A DNA stretch of 64,000 nucleotides from Breviolum minutum Mf 1.05b.01 (taxonomy: Eukaryota > Sar > Dinophyceae > Suessiales > Symbiodiniaceae). A program made the position numbers and the translations under genes. Position 1 is the first letter of the stretch, and each line of letters opens with the position of its first letter. The notes below the pieces were generated by a model that did no database searches, was not told where the DNA came from, and saw only the letters and a list, made by a program, of their open reading frames with translations. Shown piece after piece: positions 55,232-64,000 of this stretch. Location: positions 1 to 64,000 of the forward strand of contig DF241477.1 in the NCBI GenBank assembly GCA_000507305.1, given 5' to 3'.

Positions 55232-55965
55232 CGAAAAAGGAAGAAGTCCCAACGGTTCGGTAACACTTCAGCAGCACTACTGTCGAAGTGCGGTTTTTCC
55301 GGGTAAGGAAACTTTGTTCCCCCGGTTCCAAATCTGGAGCCAAAAAAAGCCGCCGCAATGGGACGAAGTCGCATGTTAGACATATGCCACCGAAACGCTC
55401 CCCTGGAAAAACAAACTTCAGCCACCATTTAAAACATGATGGTTCATTTTGGATGATAAATCCCTACTTAAAATAAATGGTGCTTCGTAAACCAGCCCAA
55501 AAAAAATAGTGTTGGACTTCCAGGGTATAGTCAATTGATGTTTGCAACAGTGAACTTGCCTTGAACATCCTTGAACCATTTTTCTGTTTTCTCGTCGTGT
55601 TCTTATGCGTCACTCTCAAACTCGACATCCAAAAATATCTGATCCACGAAAAAAATACCCTCCTACTTTCCATTGAATCCTGGTTGGTTATAATAGGGTT
55701 CCTTACAATGGTTTATGAAATAATCCCCATATAACTGCGTAGAAAAGTCACCTATATACCCACCTGAAGTTTAACATAGCCCCTGAAAATAGGCCATCCC
55801 AAAAGGATCCAAAGTCTTCCAACCCACCATGTTTCGGGGGCGAGCTGTTAAACTTCGGAGGTGTAACCTAAACCACCATGCTTTTTTTTCGAAAAACTCA
55901 CCCAGTGATGTGGTCGTACCAAATCCAACCTCAATGGTCCAGTGAAGGTTCTGCGCTTCCAAGTC
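55232..55965 (-). CDS. Three unidentified exons
   Basis: Exon 55965-55902 (CACGTGCCAG|G to CTGG|GTGAGT) encodes DLEAQNLHWTIEVGFGTTTS. Exon 55601-55560 is phase-compatible, encodes EHDEKTEKWFKDVQ and ends at a GC donor (AAG|GCAAGT). Exon 55402-55232 (TTTTTCCAG|G to TTCG|GTATCC) is 171 bases and encodes a basic, Phe-rich segment (MRLRPIAAAFFGSRFGTGG). The second-to-third junction is off phase, so a piece is missing. Elements E and C fill the first intron. Function unknown. Confidence 0.45.
55643..55750. mobile_element. Family E element in an intron
   Basis: CCACGAAAAAAATACCCTCC, CTACTTTCCATTGAATCC and CCCCATATAACTG mark it. Confidence 0.6.
55758..55866. mobile_element. Family C element in an intron
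   Basis: CACCTGAAGTTTAACATAGC to GCGAGCTGTTAAACTTCGGA. Confidence 0.7.
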
Positions 55966-56319
55966 CTGGCACGTGAAACGAATGAATTTTATTGCAGGTA
56001 AATTTGAGTTGCGAGTAAAGAGCCAAAACGCGGTTATTTCAAAAAAAAAAACGATTATATATCTACAAGCAAAAAGGTGGGGGCATATATGATTTTGAAA
56101 AATACAACGTTTCTTTCAAATGTTTTCAGTGGATGTGTTTTTCTCAAATCACTCTCTTTCAACGGGAATTTCATATTTGTGTGTATTAGACTGTTGTGAC
56201 CTGAGTTGTTTGATTTGGAATTTAGACTTATCACAGGTTGGATTTCGGGGGAAATCCCCAAGAATATCATAGAGAAATTGAGGCTATAACCTATTCGAAC
56301 AATGACTGCTAGTCACTTG

Positions 56320-56450
56320 CTTGGAGGATCATCCCAGTTTGATCAGTTTGTGAGTAGTTAGAAACTGATGATTAGTAAATCCTCTCACTGGTGTTGTGGG
56401 ACCCCTTCATGGCTTATAAATGGTGGGATGATCCTCACGACTTACTTACG
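56320..56450. mobile_element. Family F element
   Basis: CTTGGAGGATCATCCCAG to GTGGGATGATCCTCACG. Confidence 0.7.
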
Positions 56451-56562
56451 TCCTACGTCCGTCCTGGGCCGTCCAGGTGGTGATTCCCAAGGGCCCTTCC
56501 AAAGCGACTAAAGGCCGAAAAAACAAACAAAAAACACCAAAGACCAGTGGGGAAAATTGAGG

Positions 56563-56676
56563 ATATGGGTGTTTCCATAAATAGGGGTGGGCCCTCAAAA
56601 TGGATGGTGAAAATGACGGAAAACCCTATCAAAATGGATGATTTGAGGGTACCATTATTTTTGGAAACACCCATAT
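56563..56676. mobile_element. Family D element
   Basis: ATATGGGTGTTTCCATAAAT to TTTTTGGAAACACCCATATG. Confidence 0.85.
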
Positions 56677-56995
56677 GTTAAAACTAACAGCAAAAGCCCC
56701 TGAAAATGGGCCATCCGAAAAGGAAACAATCGTTTTCCAATCATCCATTTTAAGGTGCTTTTGCTGTATAGTTTCAAGGAGTTTAGACTTTAGATTTCTC
56801 TGGACTAAAACAAGTCCAAGGCTGTGTACAGCTAAAAGTGTAACAAGACGGAAGATCCCCAGCTAACAGCTAGCCAATATTGACTGGTCTACCTACCCCC
56901 CACCTAATGCACCCCCGTCAGAAACAAGGAGTTTGATAGCCGGCCTTATTAAAAGACACCGATGAAAAACAACAAGCCGTGATCAAAAGGCCTCA

Positions 56996-57000
56996 NNNNN
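56996..57000. other. Assembly gap of five N
   Basis: Five unresolved bases directly left of a TACGGTTAGGCGGGG stretch. Confidence 0.99.
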
Positions 57001-57030
57001 TACGGTTAGGCGGGGGGAGATTGACCAGTC

Positions 57031-57155
57031 AACTTGGAGGAATCGTCCCAGCACTTGGTTTACGTGCTTAGCAGCTGCCATTTATAAGCCATGGAATGGC
57101 AATTTGGAAGAGGTCCCACAGCCCGATCCTTATGGGGACTTACTTGTCAGGTGAT
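57031..57155. mobile_element. Family F element, diverged
   Basis: AACTTGGAGGAATCGTCCCA, then GCCATTTATAAGCCATGG, and CAGGTGATCGTCGTG at the right. Confidence 0.55.
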
Positions 57156-57560
57156 CGTCGTGAAGCCCAAAACAAACAGAACTTCTGTGTCGCCTTATGA
57201 AGCGCATGTGATGTGGTTCATCAACACGGAAAATTGTATTTCTTGAGATTTAATTACGCAAAAACAAAGCAATGAGACACATGAAAAGAAAACAACCACT
57301 GAAACCAACATGATTTTAATCTCCCTTAAATAGTTTGGGATATTATGTGGCATGTGGGTGGGATCAATAATGGGTACCACTTCTCCTAACAACATGGGAT
57401 GATTGGACCTGTAACGTTTTTTCAGTTGTCCTCCCAGGAACGATCGTCAGCCTCCAAAACATGTTGAGATTCATGGCGGCGTGGCAAGGAGAGAGGATGC
57501 TACTTCTTGGGCACATCATTGCACAACTACATCAACTACAGTAGTTGATACTGAAAAACA

Positions 57561-57664
57561 AACTACCCCTTCTTAAAGCTAGCCCCTGAAAATAGACCCC
57601 TGGAAAAGGAGATTCCTGTTGGAAACCGCCATGTTTATGGGCTATGTTAGTTTCAGGGAGGGTA
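57561..57664. mobile_element. Family C element
   Basis: ACCCCTTCTTAAAGCTAGCC to GCTATGTTAGTTTCAGGGAG. Confidence 0.75.
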
Positions 57665-57800
57665 TCACCTACAAGTTGCTGTTAATTTCCATTAACTTTA
57701 CACCGAAAACAGCAACAGTTTCTCCAGAAATTTGACGAACAAATACCAAAAAGGGCTTCAAAAGGGGTATCCAGCCGTTCGTTTTCCGGGGTGTATATAC

Positions 57801-59727
57801 CTATTGTATCCTGACATGATATGCAACAAGTTGAACAATGAAGTTTTGCCAAGGAGAGGTTTTCCCTTGGAAGTAAAACGTTCTGTTTCTTCGCCTCTGG
57901 GTTGAAAAAAGTGAACAAATCGCTATAAATAGACAAAAATACATACAACATATACTGTATACATATATACCTAGAACATCCTAGAACCCAAATGACCTCT
58001 TTTTGGAGGGTTGACCTTTTATTTTATGGGGCGAATCTTCCTAAATATTGGTGGTTTCAATTCTAGGCACATACCCATAGGATCCACGGGACTGGAATAT
58101 TTACCTACATGAATGGCTTAAATTGATCGGATCAATGTAGGTAATTATTCCATACATGGAGCACCTGGGTAGAATATGTACAATACATCAATTGATAATG
58201 TATTGTATATAGTGTACCCAGATGTACAGATATTGATATACACATACACATGTCCAAGAGATATATACTGAATATATTAAATAGCTGAAAGTCAAAGGGA
58301 TATTGGTGCTCAAATCTAAATAATTAATACTGACCCCTCAACAGGAATGCTTGGAAAAATTAAGATGGGCACCATACCAATGCCAATACCGTAGTATTGA
58401 AGACAATCAAACAGAACAACAATACCCAATCTGCGGTTCCCTAGGTATCCCAGTCTTGAACCAAAACCATATGCTAAGTCTCTAACTACCGGCAAGTATT
58501 GGGATGGTCCATGAAGTTAGTACGTTGTTTGTAACTGGGTTTATAATCAATAATCCACTTCGAGATGGTGACCAACGTGTCTGTACAACTTAGTGTTCTC
58601 ACCATTTTTCACCCCTACTCTTGGAAGAACTCCTGCAGCAAATTCATATACTAGTAAACATATTCCCTTTTTCTTGGCAGCCTTTTCACAGACATCTCAA
58701 CTGCTTATAGCCGGATTTTTGGTTCCGTCCAACCGTACCCATAAGATCCATGGGACGAACGGTATATCTGCCTACATGAATACAGTAGTTGATTTATATG
58801 CTTTTCATGTCGGTGAATATACCGTTTTTCCATGGATCCGTCATGGGATAGTACCACCTACACAAAACACGGGTTCGTACAAAAAATCCCTACACTGCCC
58901 AAAACTACCATAGCACCTGAAAATAGGCCATCCTAAAAGGAAATTTAATCTTCCAACCATCAATGTACAGGGGGCTATGTTAATTTCAGGGAGGGTGCCA
59001 CTACCACCCCTTCACAACCAACCACCTTCAACTTTCTCCGTGGTTACGCCCACGCCAACCTGGACATTGGACCTTGGACTCGGTTGATTGGAGGTCACCG
59101 GATGCACCACCACCAGAAAGGTCCTGAAGGTTTTGGGCAGCAGCAACAGTGGCACCAAAAACCATTTCTAATGAATTTGGGTTTCTTGCAGGTACCTTGA
59201 TTTTACATAAACAAACAGATGGATATTTCATGGCCATGTCAATTCACTGGAGGGTTTTTTCAACCTTAACTACAAGTAGTTGGTGGTTGAGCCAACCCCT
59301 TTGAAAAATATGCTCGTCAAAATGGGTTCATCTTCCCCAGGTAAGGATGAAAATAAAAAATATTTAAAACCACCACCCAGTTATATATTTAGGGTTTGCA
59401 AGTGAGGTAGGTACCTTTTTACATCAACAAAAAATATGGATGTCCTAAAAAAACATTTAAAAAAACAATTGTCCCCAACAATATTTTTGGAGATTTTCCG
59501 TTCTGAGTGAATATCCAGTTGAAGCAAAGTTGAAGTATGTTGAATAAAACTGCTCAACATGTTTTTGTACAGGATCTGGGTGCATAATTCTACTATTTCA
59601 CCAACCCCAACGTTCTTGGAAAAAGGCTGGTTTGAGGAGATTACACTACTGAACCACCTTTTTGTGGTGACCTCAAATGGTGTCATAAAGTTTGCCAAAA
59701 CGATATCATTGTCATTACTATGGAACA
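57801..59727 (-). CDS. Unidentified four-exon gene segment
   Basis: Exons 59727-59480 (248 bases, after CGTTTTCATTCAG), 59195-59099 (ATCAAG|G to CCG|GTGACC), 58695-58603 (TTGAG to AATG|GTGAGA) and 57896-57801 (TTTTTTCAACCCAG to ATAG|GTATAT) join with matching phase at all three junctions. The first exon encodes NFMTPFEVTTKRWFSS and VGEIVELCTQILYKN; the second LEMVFGATVAAAQNLQDLSG; the third a basic start then GICLLVYEFAAGVLPRVGV; the fourth a Cys cluster HCSTCCISC. Every intron contains inverted-repeat elements (A; B and C; B). No family recognised. Confidence 0.5.
58074..58169. mobile_element. Family B element in an intron
   Basis: CCCATAGGATCCACGGG to CATACATGGAGCACCTGGG. Confidence 0.75.
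58738..58848. mobile_element. Family B element in an intron
   Basis: CCCATAAGATCCATGGG to CCATGGATCCGTCATGGG. Confidence 0.8.
58892..58998. mobile_element. Family C element in an intron
   Basis: ACTGCCCAAAACTACCATAG to GCTATGTTAATTTCAGGGAG. Confidence 0.7.
59276..59380. mobile_element. Family A element in an intron
   Basis: TAGTTGGTGGTTGAGCC to TTAAAACCACCACCCAG. Confidence 0.75.
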
Positions 59728-60024
59728 CTGAATGAAAACGTTTCGTTCTTGTATATATGATGTTTCAACATGCTTAGTCTGCCCAAACATCTGGAAACAC
59801 CTCTGGAATTTCACACATGTCAACTACTAGGAAAGTCTGGAGAAATCATTCAAAAATACATCTGCCTCCCTTGATAATCTTTGTAATTTAAACCTGGCAC
59901 CACAAAAAAACAGTTCAAAGTGGATGTTTGGTGAAACAACCATTCCTTTTGCCTATAGCATAAAGATTTTGGAATCATCCAATTGAAACAACCATTTATA
60001 ACTGGTTGCTTGGAGCTCCAGGTT

Positions 60025-60135
60025 TACCCTCCCTAAAACAAACAGTTCGCCTCTGAAAATAGGCTGGGCCCCAAAAGGAAACACTCGTCTTCCAACCATC
60101 CATTTTCAGGGGCTATGTTAATTTCAAGGCAGGTA
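60025..60135. mobile_element. Family C element
   Basis: TACCCTCCCTAAAACAAACA to TGTTAATTTCAAGGCAGGTA. Confidence 0.75.
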
Positions 60136-60220
60136 AATCTTATAATCATGCGAATCAAAGCGTGCCCTCCCCAATGCCACCCCCGCAGAAAATAAGGCCT
60201 TATTAGAGGATTATTGGTTG

Positions 60221-60342
60221 CTTGGATGTCCCAAGAAGATAGTAAATGGTTAGTAAGTGGGTTATAACCTGCCTATAAATGGGGTATATTGGGGATATAA
60301 CCCACTTACTAACCATTTACTATCTTCCTGGGACATCCAGGT
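60221..60342. mobile_element. Family I element
   Basis: CTTGGATGTCCCAAGAAG to CTTCCTGGGACATCCAGG with perfect inner GTTAGTAAGTGGGTTATA / TATAACCCACTTACTAAC. Confidence 0.85.
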
Positions 60343-60390
60343 GGGGGCCCCTTTCTTTTCCATCATTATAAGCACCCCAATCATCGGTAC

Positions 60391-60523
60391 CCAGCCGCAT
60401 CTTGGGACCCCAAACGGAGGCCTTGACTTGGTAGAGAACGAAAAGCTATGCGTTTGACTGGCGCCGGACTCGTTTTCAACGCTGGGCTGGTGAAGTTGAA
60501 GGACACAAATCATGAGCAACCAC
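60391..60523 (-). CDS. Unidentified 44-codon exon
   Basis: Follows GTATTAAG|G and ends GGCTGG|GTACCG. Encodes a hydrophobic start then a Ser-rich stretch (SVENESGASQTHSFSFSTKS). It is next to the family I element at 60.2-60.3 kb. Confidence 0.4.
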
Positions 60524-60902
60524 CTTAATACACCTTATTCTGACTAGTGAGTATTTATTGGGTATATAGTGAGTATATCCCCTATGATAGTTGTTGGTTT
60601 CAACCCATTTGAAAAAATATGATAGTCGACATGGTTAAATTGGTTCATATGTCCGCAAAGCACCTGCATGGTTTTTCACCACTTCGAAATGGACTTATAC
60701 ATGGCTTATCGAAATTGGGGTGATCCTAACTATATATATTTTTTTTTAATGATGGCCTTGTGACTTCAAATATGCCATCCCTGGTACGTATGCCGTATGC
60801 CAGCAAGTCTTGTCACCAAAGTCACCGTAGCCCATCATCCATTTCATCTGCCCCTGAAAAGGTACCGTCGTCCTGGGCGTAAATTTCCTGGGCAATGGAA
60901 AT

Positions 60903-61256
60903 CTAATTGGACTTGGTGCAGTCCAACTTCTTCTCAAACATCTTCTCGCCGCTGAGCTTGTGGGTCCGCACCATGTATTCATCTCCGTTGATCTGTTCAG
61001 GTGCAACGGTCAATATGACCATTCCATCTTCAATGTGGTGATGGAGCTCGAACTTGTCACCGTAATGGTGTCCCAAGAACAAACTGCCATACCTGGTCGA
61101 AAGTGTACCAACGACCATCTAAAGCGGACACCATATTAGCTTGCACATTTGGGAAGTTGCAATCCAAGCCAATCAAGCGCCAGAACCACACCAGGGATTC
61201 GCTTCCCTTGATCTGCTCACGTTCAACGGTCACAATGGATTTTGGTCCATCTCCCC
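60903..61256 (-). CDS. Two exons carrying a duplicated domain, possibly split by a 28-base intron
   Basis: Exon 61256-61147 follows GATTTTCAG|G and contains SIVTVEREQIKGSESLVWFW ending LDCNFPN. Exon 61118-60903 contains DGMVILTVAPEQINGDEYMV ending LDCTKSN and a TAG. The two share the pattern I-x-TV-x2-EQI-x-G and LDC, suggesting a tandem domain. They fit in phase only if a 28-base GTGCAAG..GCTTTAG stretch is removed; otherwise a frameshift separates them. The second exon also has a Cys-free His cluster (FELHHHIEDG). Beyond the TAG the same frame stays open for 26 codons. No family recognised. Confidence 0.45.
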
Positions 61257-61460
61257 CTGAAAATCCGGCACCACAGAAAACCCAAGTCAGGAGGGAAGTA
61301 AAGGATCGTGGATTGCAACCAGCATCAAATTGTCTCAAGTGTTTTCTTCGGATGTTACAATTGTTGATTTCTCGGAGTCGGAAATTAACATGAAGGGAAA
61401 AGATCGATCTATTTTTTGCTGGCGACATGAAAATGGTGTCTTGATGGTAACTAATATTTG

Positions 61461-61562
61461 CCCTATGGGACTGGAGTATTCACCTACATGCATTCATATT
61501 TTTTGCTGAAATGTAAGGTTAATCTATGTAGGTAAATATTCCAGTCCCACGAAGCATCTGGG
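61461..61562. mobile_element. Family B element, diverged
   Basis: CCTATGGGACTGGAG..TTCACCTACATG to CCAGTCCCACGAAGCATC. Confidence 0.6.
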
Positions 61563-62003
61563 GTTTGCAAGTCGCCGTGAGAACCAAAAGAATTAAACCC
61601 TGTGAAGCCGTTATGAAGCCGTTTAGAAGTTCCCCCTACATGGCTAAAAGTAAGGTAGTTACTAAGCAACAAGAGCTATCAAGTAGAGATACCATGATAC
61701 CGTGTATGTATGATCTATTGACCTATTTGTGTATCAATTTCCACATACTCAGCCATGTATTTTGGAGCATGTAATGAAAAGTCAAAGGTTGTTTGTCTAC
61801 GAAATAGTGGTCATCCCACAAAAGTTTAGTCTGGTCAACCTACTCAAGGCATCTCAAGGCTGACTGAGAACTATATACACTGTACAGATGTGTTGTATCT
61901 GTGTCTTAGTATGCAATTGACCCTGGTCCTATAAATACGTATGGTATATCTATGTATATCTCCAACTAAGACTTTCACGTTTTGAGTGGGACAAAGGACA
62001 CAC

Positions 62004-63187
62004 CGATTTTGTCCAAGGATGCACCCCCGGTGTTTCTTGGCTATCCATTTTTACGTTGAATTCAATTTCATCCACATTCACCAACACTTTTAAAGCACTG
62101 TGCTTTGCCGGAAAGATTTCCCCAATCATACCTTCCCATAGAATCCATGTATATTTACCTATTACATTTACCAAACAAATCAACTATTCATGTAGGTAAA
62201 TATTATGGTGATGTTGGTAATGCACCATACATGGATCCTATGGGATTTACTGTCGCACCTTCAACCTTAGAAATTGGTGAAGAGGGATTTCTTTTCGTGG
62301 GGGAAAGGGATCCACCCTGCTAAAGACTCCAAGACTATGGCGAACAAATCAGTGAATCATTGGATGGAAAACGAGGAAGTGGTGTTTTACATTGTAAGCA
62401 GGATCGAAAAAACATGCTATGGAAACAACATCCATCTGAAGGGACTCGGGGGGAAAAAGCACGTTGAGACCAGCGATTTACTAACCAAAGACCCTCAAAA
62501 GAAAGGTCATCAGACTGATAGCCAACGAAAACGATAAACAACCATTGAAATGATGGTGAGAAAACACTTGTCACAATCACAACTACTAATATGATATGGC
62601 ATGATGATTATCAACGATGATCAATTGAGCCAAAAAAACCTTCGTACTTTCCATTATACTGGTTGTTTAATGGGGATGCTTGTAATGGTTAATTATAATC
62701 CCCTCATAACTGGTTAGTATAATCCCCTATATACCCTAAACAACCATGTTGTTCATTGCTCAGATACAGTCCTGAACCGCACGTTTTCTTTGATCAATAA
62801 TAGTAGCACTTTAAACTTTACAGATCTATCAACGATTGACTCAAAGACTCACGTCAAATCCCAACTCAACATGACCGGTTGACTATCACCACCCACTTGT
62901 CTGGACCATCCCAGGACGGACGGATACGTGGGGATAATAACTATTTTTTGGTCTTTGTCCCCTAAGGAACGGGTTTGTGGGACCCAAATGGCCGTCCTGG
63001 GATGATCCTCCAATGCTCCAGTGCCGGTCCAATGGTAAAACATGTCCAAAGAGACTGGCGGGTAAGGGAGAAGTCTTCGAAGGCGGAAGCATTCCATGAA
63101 GGTCCTGACATCCAGGTCCAGAGAAACGTGGGTCCACTTCGTCAGACACGGAAATTCTAGTTTGGATATATACACAAAAACGATGAC
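62004..63187 (-). CDS. Unidentified three-exon gene segment
   Basis: Exon 63187-63008 (CTTTTCCAG|G, 60 codons) encodes TKWTHVSLDLDVRTFMECFR and PYPPVSLDMFYHWTG, and ends TTGGAG|GATCATCC, a GA donor formed by the end of a family F element. Exon 62514-62391 (GTTGGCTATCAG to CAAT|GTAAAA) encodes DDLSFEGLWLVNRWSQRAF. Exon 62131-62004 starts directly after a family B element (ATGGGAAG|G) and encodes ALKVLVNVDEIEFNVKMDSQ, ending TCG|GTGTGT. Both junctions are in phase. Introns hold F with E, and B. No family recognised. Confidence 0.5.
62135..62244. mobile_element. Family B element adjoining an exon
   Basis: CCCATAGAATCCATGTATAT to CATACATGGATCCTATGGG. The minus-strand exon at 62131 begins three bases outside it. 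Confidence 0.8.
62635..62763. mobile_element. Family E element in an intron
   Basis: TTGAGCCAAAAAAACC, GTACTTTCCATTATACTGG and GTTCATTGCTCAG. Confidence 0.75.
62905..63013. mobile_element. Family F element in an intron
   Basis: CCATCCCAGGACGGAC at the left, GGCCGTCCTGGGATGATCCT and CCAATG at the right, overlapping the GA donor at 63008. Confidence 0.6.
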
Positions 63188-63222
63188 CTGGAAAAGGTTG
63201 TATATATATATATATATATAAA
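63181..63222. repeat. TA microsatellite
   Basis: About ten TA units at 63200-63220. Confidence 0.85.
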
Positions 63223-63268
63223 AAGGCCAACTCCTCTAAACAAAAAAAAACTTTGCAAATTTCAAACC

Positions 63269-63366
63269 CGTAGGATCCATGGGACGATGGTATATTCACC
63301 TACATTTGGCTTAAATCTATGGGATCAATGTAGGTAAATATGCAATCATCCCATGGATCCTATGGG
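63269..63366. mobile_element. Family B element
   Basis: GTAGGATCCATGGGACG to CCCATGGATCCTATGGG. Confidence 0.8.
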
Positions 63367-63473
63367 AAACATTTTGTCACACTCTCAACTTTCCAGTCCC
63401 CCATGACTCATCGATGGGAAAGGTGTATGAATACCTCGATGACATGGTTGCTTTTTAATGGTAAAATACCCCC

Positions 63474-63601
63474 ACCCCTCCCGGAAGTTTAACAGCTCGC
63501 CCCCTGATGCCACTGGTGGGACAGGAGTCGACGTTTGCGTTGCCAAAATGGGGTTTCGGTCACACTTTTCAGAGGCGAGCTGTTAAACTTCGGGAGGGTA
63601 T
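63474..63601. mobile_element. Family C element with unusual core
   Basis: CCCTCCCGGAAGTTTAACAG to CTGTTAAACTTCGGGAGGGT. The core (GGGACAGGAGTCGACGTTTG) is not shared with other copies. Confidence 0.75.
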
Positions 63602-63731
63602 AGGTAAATTAGCAAGTAAATATACCCTTCGTCCCATGGATGGTATAGGGGATTGTCATCACACATGTTTTTTGGCCATATTTTCTACATGTACATGTAT
63701 CAAACACATGTTGAAAAAGCCCAATTCTTAC

Positions 63732-63790
63732 CCTCCAGGATCACATTCCTCCCACCTCCCACGGGATGTAAGGGAACATCATCGGTCACT
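63732..63790 (-). CDS. Candidate short exon
   Basis: Encodes TDDVPLHPVGGGRNVILE and ends GAGG|GTAAGA, a strong donor; the acceptor is weak. Confidence 0.25.
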
Positions 63791-63856
63791 CAAGCATACC
63801 GTAACGGATATCCGGATATGGAAGGGTGCCCAGGAGGGTAAAGGGTACCTATACGC

Positions 63857-63982
63857 TACTGGGATGTCCATGGTACTCAGTAAATTGATTATAACCCTTA
63901 TATAAGTAGGTTGTAAGTCCCCTAAATGGGTTATAAACCAACTTACTAACTACTTACGATCACTTCCATGGACACCCTAGTA
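63857..63982. mobile_element. Family G element
   Basis: TACTGGGATGTCCATGG to CTTCCATGGACACCCTAGTA, a near-consensus copy. Confidence 0.85.
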
Positions 63983-64000
63983 TAACATATACATTTTATC

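Noticed and set aside
55540..55680. Stop-codon reassignment, suggested by an in-frame TAA upstream of a clearly coding stretch
   Set aside because: The phase-compatible acceptor lies after the TAA, so the stop falls in the intron. The TAG at 60903 alone is not enough.
1..64000. CRISPR arrays, tRNA, rRNA, bacterial promoters or operons
   Set aside because: No regular spacer array, cloverleaf, rRNA core motif or ribosome-binding pattern was seen; the regular repeats are microsatellites or dispersed elements.

Overview
This is a eukaryotic nuclear window, A+T-rich by eye, with one 5-base gap at 56996-57000. It has no bacterial-style operons, rRNA or tRNA genes, and no ORF long enough to be an intact uninterrupted gene of ordinary size. 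It reads as short exons (about 25 to 375 bases) scattered through introns and spacers packed with short inverted-repeat elements. The best guess at the organism is a dinoflagellate. The evidence is a minus-strand ORF at about 37.4 kb that starts with a ubiquitin-like domain of the kind expanded in Symbiodiniaceae (recalled, not searched); degenerate TTTAGGG-type telomere-like repeats; many AG|G acceptors and a few GC or GA donors; and almost all supportable exons lying on the same (minus) strand. None of this is proof, and other intron-rich protists remain possible.

Layout. 1-1060 is simple tandem repeats and a CG-rich degenerate repeat. 1915-2079 is telomere-like DNA. 2939-3461 is a retroelement gag remnant with two CCHC zinc knuckles. 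From about 5.2 to 19.7 kb, 23.8 to 27.9 kb, 30.0 to 36.9 kb and 40.6 to 63.2 kb I find runs of minus-strand exons. Several can be joined with compatible reading phase: 12720-16399 (six exons), 23854-27946 (nine exons, one junction unresolved), 57801-59727 (four), 43259-46859 (three) and 62004-63187 (three). I could not name the proteins; one part is a coiled coil and another has a probable membrane helix. 36663-37549 holds a Trp-rich two-exon ORF and the ubiquitin-like ORF, followed by a GC-rich minisatellite.

The main discovery is the repeat landscape. At least eleven families of 60-150 bp terminal-inverted-repeat elements (called A to K here) occur in roughly 90 copies, nested in one another, and most introns I can define contain one or a few of them. 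Six or more families carry splice-like ends (GT or GA start, AG end) inside their terminal repeats, and several exon edges fall at, or within a few bases of, an element terminus. The simplest reading is that these are introners: non-autonomous DNA transposons that create introns when they insert. Exon calls rest on splice consensus, reading phase and residue composition only. Because most exons are open in several frames on both strands, strand and frame are uncertain for the single-exon entries.
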